NCBI GenBank assembly: GCA_021414165.1
Contig: JAIOPA010000444.1
Coordinates: 1-6,442, forward strand
From: Candidatus Eiseniibacteriota bacterium
Lineage (GTDB): Bacteria > Eisenbacteria > RBG-16-71-46
Direction: 5' to 3'
DNA: 6,442 nt
In this document: in pieces, positions 1 through 6,442 of the stretch
Numbering within the stretch: position 1 is the first letter of the stretch
Layout of the letters: every line of letters begins with the position of its first letter
Translations under genes and position numbers: made by a program
The notes under the pieces: generated by a model
Database searches by the model: none
Seen by the model: only the letters and a program-made list of their open reading frames with translations
What the model was told of the DNA's origin: nothing

Positions 1-441
1 TTCGTGTACGTGCAGTACTCCGCGATCAAGGAGTCGGGCCCGCTCGGCTACCTCGATCACCTGGCGGGTTCGCCGCGCACCGCCATCGAGTGGGGCCTCG
101 TGCCGCTGCTGTTCCCGATCCACGTGATCGGTGAGCTGGCCAAGCCGGTCTCGCTCTCGTGCCGACTCTTCGGCAACATCTTCGGTGAAGACATGCTGCT
201 CGTGGGCTTCGCGACGCTCGGTATCGGCGCGTTCGCGGCCATGGGCCTCGGTGCGCTGCCGTTCGGCCTGCCGATCCACTTCATCTTCCTGTTCCTGGCG
301 TTGCTCACCAGCTTCGTCCAGGCCTTGGTGTTCTCGATGTTGAGCACCATCTACTTCCTCCTCATGCTCCCGCACGATCACGGCCATGACCATGGCCACG
401 ATCACGGACATGAGGGTGAAGCGCACCACCCCGCCCACTGA
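1..441 (+). CDS. atpB: F-type ATP synthase subunit a (Fo), 3' part of the gene
   Basis: Subunit a is the membrane stator that carries ions to and from the c-ring. The reading frame is open from base 1, so the start lies outside the window; the 146 residues seen are the C-terminal part. The hallmark CRLFGN segment is at fragment residues 54-59, with Arg55 matching the essential E. coli aArg210, followed by GED at 62-64. Gln107 in FVQALVF matches E. coli aGln252 in the last membrane helix. Hydrophobic stretches at about 33-50, 65-85 and 92-123 fit the last helices of the family. After the last helix comes an unusual tail of about 22 residues with ten histidines (HDHG repeated three times, then HEGEAHHPAH). 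The gene ends in TGA, 17 nt before atpE. Identity is very secure; any role for the tail is unknown. Confidence 0.97.
   Translation, partial: FVYVQYSAIKESGPLGYLDHLAGSPRTAIEWGLVPLLFPIHVIGELAKPVSLSCRLFGNIFGEDMLLVGFATLGIGAFAAMGLGALPFGLPIHFIFLFLALLTSFVQALVFSMLSTIYFLLMLPHDHGHDHGHDHGHEGEAHHPAH
373..408 (+). repeat. Three 12-nt tandem units encoding (His-Asp-His-Gly)x3 at the end of atpB
   Basis: Units at 373-384, 385-396 and 397-408 each encode HDHG. Unit 2 differs from unit 1 at three third-codon positions (CAC/CAT, GAT/GAC, CAC/CAT) and unit 3 differs at one (GGC/GGA). Every difference is synonymous. This looks like an older repeat kept at the protein level, not fresh replication slippage. A further CAT codon follows at 409-411. 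Confidence 0.85.
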
Positions 442-445
442 CCTG

Positions 446-452
446 AAGGAGG
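446..452 (+). promoter_or_regulatory. Strong Shine-Dalgarno site of atpE
   Basis: AAGGAGG lies 6 nt before the atpE ATG at 459. It is the best match to the anti-SD sequence at any gene start in this window. That fits the need to make many more c subunits than any other Fo subunit from one mRNA. Confidence 0.85.
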
Positions 453-458
453 AGTTTC

Positions 459-692
459 ATGGACTTCCGTTATGCACTCGCACTTTCGCTTCCGCTCGGC
501 GTCGCCATCGCCGCCATCGGTTCGGGCATCGGCCTCGGCCTCATCGGTCAGGGCGCGCTGAACGCCATGGGTCGCCAGCCGGCTGAGATCGCCAAGCTCC
601 AGACCGCCATGATCATCATCGGTGCCTTCGCCGAAGCCCTCACGATCTATGCATTCGTGACGGTGTTCCTCCTCATGGGCAAGATCGCTTGA
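459..692 (+). CDS. atpE: F-type ATP synthase subunit c (Fo proteolipid, rotor ring)
   Basis: This 77-residue hairpin protein forms the rotating c-ring in the membrane. Helix 1 (about 5-33) carries the Gly-rich packing motif GSGIGLG (21-27). The polar loop RQP (39-41) contacts gamma and epsilon. Helix 2 (about 48-73) carries the ion-binding carboxylate Glu59 in GAFAEAL, 20 residues after the loop Arg as in the family. Aligned to the Na+ c-ring of Ilyobacter tartaricus by this spacing, the ligands Gln32 and Ser66 and the water-binding Thr67 are Leu26, Ala60 and Leu61, while Tyr70 is kept as Tyr64. This predicts H+ coupling. Length is normal for the family. The ATG is fixed by the SD at 446-452, and the gene ends in TGA, 67 nt before atpF. 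Confidence 0.98.
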   Translation: MDFRYALALSLPLGVAIAAIGSGIGLGLIGQGALNAMGRQPAEIAKLQTAMIIIGAFAEALTIYAFVTVFLLMGKIA

Positions 693-710
693 GCGAAGTC
701 TCCAAGCCGG

Positions 711-744
711 CACGCGGTGTAACGCCTCGCGCGTTCGCCGCGTG
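711..744 (+). promoter_or_regulatory. Intercistronic hairpin between atpE and atpF
   Basis: CACGCGG (711-717) pairs with CCGCGTG (738-744). Inside it AACGC (721-725) pairs with GCGTT (731-735) around the loop CTCGC. Between the two, T718-G737 (wobble) and G719-C736 can pair, leaving T720 bulged, for about 14 base pairs in all. No T-run follows, so it is not a classical terminator. It may act in mRNA processing, as a barrier to decay, or in uneven expression of c and b. The structure is seen in the sequence; the role is inference. Confidence 0.6.
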
Positions 745-749
745 TCCGT

Positions 750-754
750 GGGAG
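750..754 (+). promoter_or_regulatory. Shine-Dalgarno site that decides the atpF start
   Basis: GGGAG sits 5 nt before the ATG at 760. The in-frame GTG at 742 has no SD and lies inside the 711-744 hairpin, so ATG 760 is preferred. Confidence 0.7.
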
Positions 755-759
755 TTCCG

Positions 760-1251
760 ATGAACGGATTGGTCGACATCAAACTGCTGCTCACGCAGGT
801 CCTGGGGTTCCTGATCCTCGTTTGGATCCTCAGCCGCTTCGCGTGGGGGCCGATCGTCACGCAGCTCGAGGCCCGTCGTCAGCGCATCGCCGATGACTTC
901 GCCGAGGCCGAACGCCGTCAGAAAGAGGCCGACGCCGCCAAGGCGAAGTTCGAGCAGGAGCTGAGGGGCATCGAGGCGCAGGCACGCGTGCGTCTGCAGG
1001 AGGCCGTGGCCGAGGGCCAGAAGGTCGCCGCAGAGATGCGTGAGCAGGCGCAGAAGGAAGCGCAGGACCGTCTTGCCCGTGCGGAGGATGAGGTCATGCG
1101 TGAGCGTGAGAAGGCGAAGGAGATGCTCAAGGAGCAGGTCGTGAGCCTTTCCATCGTGACGGCCGAGAAGATCCTCAAGTCCAAGCTCGATGACCCGGCG
1201 CAGCGCAAGCTCGCGGCTCAGTTCATCGACGAGGTCGGCGGGCTCAAGTGA
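760..1251 (+). CDS. atpF: F-type ATP synthase subunit b (Fo peripheral stalk)
   Basis: Subunit b is the membrane-anchored peripheral stalk that holds alpha3beta3 still against the turning rotor. The 163 residues show the usual layout: one N-terminal membrane helix (about 8-28), then a long, highly charged Ala/Glu/Arg/Lys-rich helix (about 35-125) expected to form the right-handed coiled coil of the b dimer. The C-terminal segment includes SLSIVTAEKIL (129-139), matching the conserved A-x-AEKIL region that meets delta. Only one b-type gene is present between atpE and atpH, so a b2 homodimer is likely, not a b/b' pair. Its TGA overlaps the ATG of atpH by one base. Sequence conservation in this family is low, but layout and context make the call secure. 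Confidence 0.95.
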   Translation: MNGLVDIKLLLTQVLGFLILVWILSRFAWGPIVTQLEARRQRIADDFAEAERRQKEADAAKAKFEQELRGIEAQARVRLQEAVAEGQKVAAEMREQAQKEAQDRLARAEDEVMREREKAKEMLKEQVVSLSIVTAEKILKSKLDDPAQRKLAAQFIDEVGGLK

Positions 1252-1823
1252 TGAACGATTCCTCGGTCTCGGGCCGTTACGCGCGCGCGCTCTTCTTGTT
1301 GGTCGAGAAGCAGAGCGCGAAGGCGGGCGTTCCCATCCTTCCGGTCCTCGAGCAGACGCTCGAGGAGCTCAAGGGCCTGGAGTCGATCACCACTCCGGGA
1401 ACGCGCGCAGGCAACTTCTTCATGGACCCGCAGGTCAGCCCTGCGGATCGCCGGCGCGTGCTCGATCAGGCGCTGCAGGGCAAGGTGCTCCCGAATGTCC
1501 GGGTGTTCGCCGACCTGCTGCTCCGCAAGAAGCGTCTGGTGCTCATCGCGCCCATCGCGCGCGAGTTCCAGGCCATCGTCGAGCGCGTGAAGGGTCTGGA
1601 TCGTGCCACGGTCGTGAGCGCAGTCGCTCTCGGCAAGGACGAGCTCGACCGTCTGCATCGCGAACTCGAGAAGGTGACCGGCAAGAAGATCGTGCTCGAG
1701 ACGCAGGTCGATCCGGCGCTCATCGGCGGCGCATTCGTGCGCATCGGTGATCGCGTCATCGACCGCAGCGTCAAGTCGCTGCTCGCGTCACTCGCGCATC
1801 AGCTCTACGAAGTCAGCGTGTAG
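1251..1823 (+). CDS. atpH: F-type ATP synthase subunit delta (F1, stator cap)
   Basis: Delta (OSCP homologue) sits on top of F1 and links it to subunit b. The 190 residues have the family plan: N-terminal helical bundle starting with GRYARALF (8-15), FFMDPQVSPADRR (57-69), LLLRKKRL (89-96), and the C-terminal signature region with TGKKIVLETQVDP and IGGAFVRIGDRVID (about 143-171). Length is within the normal range. The ATG at 1251 overlaps the atpF stop as TGATG, and no good SD is visible, so translation is probably coupled to atpF by re-initiation. A GTG directly upstream at 1248 would add one residue but has no support. The gene ends in TAG, and a hairpin begins 2 nt later. Confidence 0.96.
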   Translation: MNDSSVSGRYARALFLLVEKQSAKAGVPILPVLEQTLEELKGLESITTPGTRAGNFFMDPQVSPADRRRVLDQALQGKVLPNVRVFADLLLRKKRLVLIAPIAREFQAIVERVKGLDRATVVSAVALGKDELDRLHRELEKVTGKKIVLETQVDPALIGGAFVRIGDRVIDRSVKSLLASLAHQLYEVSV

Positions 1824-1825
1824 TA

Positions 1826-1842
1826 CGGGCCGCGACGGCCCG
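1826..1842 (+). promoter_or_regulatory. Perfect 7-bp hairpin just after atpH
   Basis: CGGGCCG (1826-1832) and CGGCCCG (1836-1842) are perfectly complementary around a CGA loop, starting 2 nt after the atpH stop. No T-run follows, so full termination before atpA is unlikely. It may stabilise or process the message ahead of the alpha gene, or attenuate weakly. Confidence 0.5.
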
Positions 1843-1889
1843 AGTCACTCCACTGTCTCTTCAACATTGAACGAACGGGGTTCATACCC

Positions 1890-3398
1890 ATGTCCTTTCG
1901 ACCGGAAGAAGTGAGCGCCATCCTGGCGCAGGAACTCGATCGATACGAGGCCAAGCTCGAGACCAAGAGCGTCGGCAGCGTGCTGTCCGTGGGCGACGGC
2001 ATCGCGCGCGTCTGGGGTCTCGAGGACGCCATGGCCGGCGAGCTGCTCAAGTTCCCGGGCGACGTCATGGGCATGGTGCTGAACCTCGAAGAAGACAACG
2101 TCGGTGCCGTGCTCTTCGGCTCTGACAAGAACATCAAGGAAGGCGACCGCGTCGAGTGCACGGGGCGCATCGCCTCGGTGCCCGTCGGCAAGGCCATGAT
2201 CGGCCGCGTCGTGAACGCCATCGGCCAGCCGGTCGACGGCAAGGGCCCGATCGGCGCCGACAAGTTCCGCCCGATCGAGTTCAAGGCGCCGGGCGTCATC
2301 GAGCGCCAGCCGGTCACGGAGCCGCTCCAGACCGGTATCAAGGCCATCGACGCCATGATCCCGATCGGCCGCGGCCAGCGTGAGCTCATCATCGGTGACC
2401 GCCAGACGGGCAAGACCACGATCGCCCTGGACACGATCCTGAACCAGAAGGGCACGGGCGTGATCTGCGTCTATGTGGCCATCGGTCAGAAGGAGTCCAC
2501 GGTCGCGAACGTCGTCGGTACGCTCGAGAAGTACGGCGCCATGGAGTACACCATCGTCGTCACGGCGTCCGCGTCGGAGTCCGCTCCGCTGCAGTACATC
2601 GCGCCCTACGCCGGTGTCGCCATGGGTGAGGAGTTCACGTACAACGGCGGCCACGTGCTGTGCGTGTACGACGACTTGTCCAAGCACGCCAACGCTTATC
2701 GTCAGCTGGCGCTCCTGCTCCGCCGCCCGCCGGGCCGCGAAGCATTCCCCGGCGACGTGTTCTATCTGCACTCCCGTCTGCTCGAGCGCGCCTGCAAGCT
2801 GTCGGCCGAGAAGGGCAGCGGTTCGCTCACCGCGCTGCCGTTCATCGAGACGCAGGCCGGCGACGTGTCGGCGTACATCCCGACCAACGTGATCTCGATC
2901 ACGGACGGCCAGATCTTCCTCGAAGGCGATCTCTTCTACTCGGGCGTGCGCCCCGCCATCAACGTCGGTATCTCGGTCTCGCGAGTCGGTGGTAACGCGC
3001 AGATCAAGGCCATGCGTCAGGTCGCCGGCCGTCTGCGCCTCGACCTCGCGCAGTACCGCGCGCTCGCGGCCTTCGCACAGTTCGGTAGCGATCTCGACAA
3101 GACCACGCAGGCCCAGCTCACGCGCGGCGAGCGCATGGTCGAGTTGCTCAAGCAGGGCCAGTTCGTCCCCATGGCCGTCGAGGCGCAGGTCGTCTCGATC
3201 TGGGCCGGCGCGAACGGCTATCTGGATGACGTGGCGGTCGGCGCGGTCCGCAAGTTCGAGCTCGAGTGGCTCGCGTTCGTGGACAAGCAGTACGCCGAGA
3301 TCCCGCACAACATCCGCACGAACAAGGTCATCTCGCCGGACGACGAGAAGCGTCTGCACGAGGCGGCGAAGGCGTTCAAGGCCCAGTTCAAGGCATAG
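1890..3398 (+). CDS. atpA: F-type ATP synthase subunit alpha (F1, regulatory nucleotide site)
   Basis: Alpha alternates with beta in the F1 head, binds nucleotide at non-catalytic sites and lends an arginine finger to each catalytic site. The 502 residues are full length. In order: beta-barrel domain (about 25-95, with VGDGIARVWGL), Walker A GDRQTGKT (169-176), GQKEST (199-204), Walker B ending LCVYDD (257-262), and the alpha/beta signature PAINVGISVS (355-364). The arginine finger is Arg365 in SRVGG, matching bovine alphaArg373. The C-terminal helical domain runs from about 375. The ATG at 1890 has only a weak GGGG 9 nt upstream. The gene ends in TAG, one codon before and in frame with the atpG ATG, so readthrough would fuse alpha to gamma. 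Confidence 0.99.
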   Translation: MSFRPEEVSAILAQELDRYEAKLETKSVGSVLSVGDGIARVWGLEDAMAGELLKFPGDVMGMVLNLEEDNVGAVLFGSDKNIKEGDRVECTGRIASVPVGKAMIGRVVNAIGQPVDGKGPIGADKFRPIEFKAPGVIERQPVTEPLQTGIKAIDAMIPIGRGQRELIIGDRQTGKTTIALDTILNQKGTGVICVYVAIGQKESTVANVVGTLEKYGAMEYTIVVTASASESAPLQYIAPYAGVAMGEEFTYNGGHVLCVYDDLSKHANAYRQLALLLRRPPGREAFPGDVFYLHSRLLERACKLSAEKGSGSLTALPFIETQAGDVSAYIPTNVISITDGQIFLEGDLFYSGVRPAINVGISVSRVGGNAQIKAMRQVAGRLRLDLAQYRALAAFAQFGSDLDKTTQAQLTRGERMVELLKQGQFVPMAVEAQVVSIWAGANGYLDDVAVGAVRKFELEWLAFVDKQYAEIPHNIRTNKVISPDDEKRLHEAAKAFKAQFKA

Positions 3399-3401
3399 GT
3401 C

Positions 3402-4265
3402 ATGGCATCCCTCAAAGACCTGCGGCGGCGCATCCGCGCCACCAAGAGCATGCAGCAGATCTTCAAGGCCATGGAGATGGTGGCCGCAGCGAAGCTGCGC
3501 CGTGCTCAGGCGCGTGCGCAGGCTGCGAGCCCCTATTCGGCCAAGATCTCGGCCATGCTCGCGAACCTCTCGGCTTCGGCCAGCGAACTCGAGCACCCGC
3601 TGTTCAAGGTGCGCGAGGTCAAGGTCACGGCGCTCGTCGTGATCACGGCCGACCGTGGCTTCGCCGGTGCATACAACACGGCGGTGCTGCGTGTGGCCGA
3701 GCAGCGGCTCAAGGCGGCCGCGCCCGGTTCGATCCAGTGCATCGTGATCGGACGCAAGGGCCGCGACTACCTCAAGCGCCGTCACTACCCGGTCCTGGCG
3801 TCCTACGCCGACCTGCCGGGTGAGGCCAGCCTGGAGTTGGCGCGCACGCTCACGAACGATCTCACCGCCCGCTTCATGAGTGGCGAGGTCGATCGCGTCG
3901 AGGTGTTGTACACGCACTTCGTGAACGCCATGACGCGAAAGGTCCTGCAGGAGACGTTCCTGCCGATCGGCGCGGGTGCGGCGAACGAGGTCGTGGCGGC
4001 GAGCACGGGTTCGACGATCTTCGAGCCCAACGCCGAGTCGATCTTCGAGGAACTGCTGCCGCGCTACGCGACGGCCAAGCTGTATGCGTCCATGGCCGAT
4101 TCGCTCGCCAGCGAGCACTCGGCGCGAATGGTCGCGATGGGTTCGGCACGCAAGAACGCAGGCGAGCTCGTGGATTCGCTGACGCTGACGCGCAACCGTC
4201 TGCGGCAGGCCATGATCACGCGCGAGATCTCGGAACTGGTGGCCGGCGCTGAGGCGCTGAAGTAG
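3402..4265 (+). CDS. atpG: F-type ATP synthase subunit gamma (F1 central stalk)
   Basis: Gamma is the rotating shaft whose two long terminal helices form a coiled coil inside alpha3beta3. The 287 residues match the family length. The N-terminal helix begins MASLKDLRRRIRATKSMQQI and runs to about residue 60. The Rossmann-like middle domain includes ITADRGFAG (81-89) and VIGRKGRDY (115-123). The C-terminal helix has SEHSARMVAM (237-246) and the gamma signature ITREISELVAGAEA (272-285). There is no insertion like the redox-regulated loop of chloroplast gamma. The ATG lies 3 nt after the atpA TAG, with AAGG at 3390-3393 as a modest SD inside the end of atpA, so coupled translation is likely. The gene ends in TAG. 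Identity is secure. Confidence 0.98.
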   Translation: MASLKDLRRRIRATKSMQQIFKAMEMVAAAKLRRAQARAQAASPYSAKISAMLANLSASASELEHPLFKVREVKVTALVVITADRGFAGAYNTAVLRVAEQRLKAAAPGSIQCIVIGRKGRDYLKRRHYPVLASYADLPGEASLELARTLTNDLTARFMSGEVDRVEVLYTHFVNAMTRKVLQETFLPIGAGAANEVVAASTGSTIFEPNAESIFEELLPRYATAKLYASMADSLASEHSARMVAMGSARKNAGELVDSLTLTRNRLRQAMITREISELVAGAEALK

Positions 4266-4285
4266 ACATCAACGCACCGGCGGCA

Positions 4286-4302
4286 GGCCGCGATGAGCGG
4301 TC
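4286..4302 (+). promoter_or_regulatory. Short hairpin in the atpG-atpD gap
   Basis: GGCCGC (4286-4291) can pair with GCGGTC (4297-4302), including one G-U pair, around a GATGA loop. The 74-nt gap also has a 9-nt direct repeat, CGCACCGGC, at 4273-4281 and 4306-4314. It is weaker than the other intercistronic hairpins and may be chance in GC-rich DNA. Confidence 0.3.
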
Positions 4303-4324
4303 CGGCGCACCGGCTGGAACACAC

Positions 4325-4331
4325 AGAGGAG
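4325..4331 (+). promoter_or_regulatory. Shine-Dalgarno site of atpD
   Basis: AGAGGAG lies 8 nt before the ATG at 4340. It is a good site and shows that atpD is equipped to start on its own, not only by coupling to atpG. Confidence 0.75.
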
Positions 4332-4339
4332 TCGATTCC

Positions 4340-5743
<1,404 letters not shown>

Positions 5744-5746
5744 GCC

Positions 5747-6016
5747 ATGTCGAACCTGTTCAAGCTCTCGATCCTGACGCCGGAGAAGGTGGTGTTCGAA
5801 GGTGACGTGCAGTACGTGCACGCGCCCGGCACCGAAGGCTATTTCGGCGTGCTCGTGAACCACGCGGCCATGGTGACCGCGCTGGCGACCGGCAAGCTCA
5901 CCGTGCGCAATGCGAACGGTGCCGAGGAGCACTGGCAGGTGTCGGGTGGATTCTTCGAGGTGTCCGACAACAGCGCGACCGTGCTGGCCGATGCTGTGGA
6001 GACCGCCAAGAACTAG
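5747..6016 (+). CDS. atpC: F-type ATP synthase subunit epsilon (F1), short form without the C-terminal helical domain
   Basis: Epsilon sits at the foot of gamma on the c-ring and in many bacteria also inhibits ATP hydrolysis. The 89 residues cover the N-terminal beta-sandwich: TPEKVVFEGDVQYVHAPG (11-28), GYFGVLVNHAAMV (31-43), and GGFFEVSDN (67-75) followed by TVLAD (78-82). The frame then ends in TAG. Typical epsilon has about 130-140 residues with a C-terminal two-helix hairpin that reaches into F1; that part is absent. A short epsilon of 88 residues is known from Chlorobium limicola, so this is probably natural and not a truncation. The ATG lies 3 nt after the atpD TAA with no close SD, so translation is likely coupled to the end of atpD. 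If ribosomes stop at the atpD amber codon, epsilon synthesis could fall too. Confidence 0.95.
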   Translation: MSNLFKLSILTPEKVVFEGDVQYVHAPGTEGYFGVLVNHAAMVTALATGKLTVRNANGAEEHWQVSGGFFEVSDNSATVLADAVETAKN

Positions 6017-6029
6017 CACGTTCGTACAA

Positions 6030-6046
6030 CGCGGCCAGGGGCCGCG
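6030..6046 (+). terminator. Perfect 7-bp hairpin after atpC, without a T-run
   Basis: CGCGGCC (6030-6036) pairs with GGCCGCG (6040-6046) around AGG, starting 13 nt after the atpC stop. AAAGCTTC follows instead of a T-run, so it fits a 3'-end stabiliser or pause site better than a full intrinsic terminator. Confidence 0.4.
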
Positions 6047-6103
6047 AAAGCTTCAAAGATTCCGCGTGGCGGGGGAGCGACTCAGGACCCCTGACCGCGC
6101 GAA

Positions 6104-6141
6104 CAGACCGCCCGGAGGCAGGATGCCACCGGGCGGTTCTG
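6104..6141 (+). terminator. Large terminator-like hairpin between the convergent genes
   Basis: CCGCCCGG (6108-6115) pairs with CCGGGCGG (6129-6136). Past an A-A mismatch, GGCA (6117-6120) pairs with TGCC (6124-6127) around GGA. Outside, A6107-T6137 and CAG (6104-6106) with CTG (6139-6141) extend the stem past a bulged T6138. That gives about 16 base pairs. CTTTG follows, a poor T-run, as often in GC-rich genomes. It lies 10 nt from the end of the - strand gene and could serve both directions. Confidence 0.6.
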
Positions 6142-6151
6142 CTTTGCGGGG

Positions 6152-6442
6152 TCAGTGAAGCAGCGTCACGCGGCGCGTGGACGACGTACCACCGGCCTGG
6201 AGCCGGCAGAGATACGCGCCCGCGGGCAATGCGCGGCCCGACTCGCCGCGGCCGTCCCACACGATCTGATTCGAGGCACCAAGACCGCCCGCAACGGGCA
6301 ACGTGCGAACGCGCCGGCCGCGCACGTCGAAGATCTCGAGGCGGCCCTGAGCGCCGGGCGGCGCACTGAATGACAGCGTGACCGCGGCGCGCGAAGGGTT
6401 CGGGCGCGGCGCTGAAAGTGCCACCGAGTGCGGCCCAGAACC
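6152..6442 (-). CDS. C-terminal FlgD-like/Por-type sorting domain of a probable secreted protein, 5' part missing
   Basis: The frame is open to the window end (6442), so the 96 residues seen are only the C-terminus of a longer protein. The visible part begins LSAPRPNPSRAAV, followed by LEIFDVRGRRVRTL, then IVWDGRGESGRALPAGAY, and closes with TRRVTLL near the end before TGA. This is the pattern of FlgD Ig-like or type IX secretion (Por) C-terminal domains: a P-x-P-N-P start, a beta-sandwich with a FDVxGRRVR strand, a WDGR-D/E-xxGRxxPAGxY turn and a last strand. Such domains end secreted or surface proteins in FCB-group bacteria. The function of the missing part cannot be known. A GTG at 6424 is in frame but is probably internal, since the frame continues upstream. 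The gene converges on atpC and is unrelated to ATP synthesis. Confidence 0.8.
   Translation of the reverse strand, partial: GSGPHSVALSAPRPNPSRAAVTLSFSAPPGAQGRLEIFDVRGRRVRTLPVAGGLGASNQIVWDGRGESGRALPAGAYLCRLQAGGTSSTRRVTLLH

Noticed and set aside
382..397. Near-perfect inverted repeat GGCCATG-AC-CATGGCC in the end of atpB
   Set aside because: It follows directly from the alternating His, Asp and Gly codons of the HDHG repeat and has a 2-nt loop, so an independent role is unlikely.
742..759. GTG at 742 as the atpF start
   Set aside because: It has no SD and lies inside a hairpin. ATG 760 has GGGAG at 5 nt and begins the usual short lead into the membrane helix.
1248..1250. GTG at 1248 as the atpH start
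   Set aside because: The adjacent ATG at 1251 forms the common TGATG coupling overlap with the atpF stop, so the GTG is not needed.
1861..1889. Possible internal promoter or small hairpins before atpA
   Set aside because: TTGAAC at 1867 has no -10 box at suitable spacing, and the GAAC/GTTC pairing is only 4-5 bp. Not enough to call.
1845..4118. A 757-codon open frame on the - strand opposite atpA and atpG
   Set aside because: It is the mirror of two highly conserved genes with strong third-position G/C bias, which removes stops from this antisense frame. Its translation is low-complexity Arg/Asp/His/Leu-rich with no recognisable domain.

Overview
This window holds most of a bacterial F-type (F1Fo) ATP synthase operon on the + strand, followed by the end of an unrelated gene on the - strand. 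DNA is GC-rich with strong G/C bias at third codon positions. The organism is probably from the FCB superphylum or a neighbour (for example Candidatus Eisenbacteria, Gemmatimonadota or Krumholzibacteriota). That placement rests on two indirect signs: the - strand gene ends in a FlgD-like/Por-type C-terminal sorting domain, and the epsilon subunit is the short form known from green sulfur bacteria. It is an inference, not a phylogenetic result.

Layout: atpB (Fo a, 3' part, 1-441), atpE (Fo c, 459-692), atpF (Fo b, 760-1251), atpH (F1 delta, 1251-1823), atpA (F1 alpha, 1890-3398), atpG (F1 gamma, 3402-4265), atpD (F1 beta, 4340-5743) and atpC (F1 epsilon, 5747-6016). The order B-E-F-H-A-G-D-C is the standard one. 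Gaps are short: atpF and atpH overlap by one base, and atpA/atpG and atpD/atpC are each separated by 3 nt. The wider gaps (atpE-atpF, atpH-atpA, atpG-atpD) each carry a GC-rich inverted repeat. After atpC come three hairpins in 135 nt, the last a terminator-like structure shared with the convergent - strand gene (6152-6442, cut by the window end). No other gap exceeds 300 bases, and I see no tRNA, rRNA, CRISPR array or mobile element.

How the genes work together: a and the c-ring form the ion path, b2 and delta form the stator, alpha3beta3 is the catalytic head, and gamma with epsilon form the central stalk. The c subunit lacks the Na+-ligand pattern, so coupling to H+ is predicted.

The most striking point is a TAG stop at codon 239 of atpD (5054-5056), with the rest of beta intact and in frame on both sides. 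It falls between Walker A and Walker B, at a site that is Gln in bovine beta. TAG also ends atpH, atpA, atpG and atpC, and reading it through would fuse alpha to gamma, so general amber recoding is unlikely. A sequencing or assembly error, a true point mutation, local readthrough, or a split beta remain possible. Other notable points are a His-rich tail on subunit a, the 89-residue epsilon without its inhibitory C-terminal domain, and the intercistronic hairpins.
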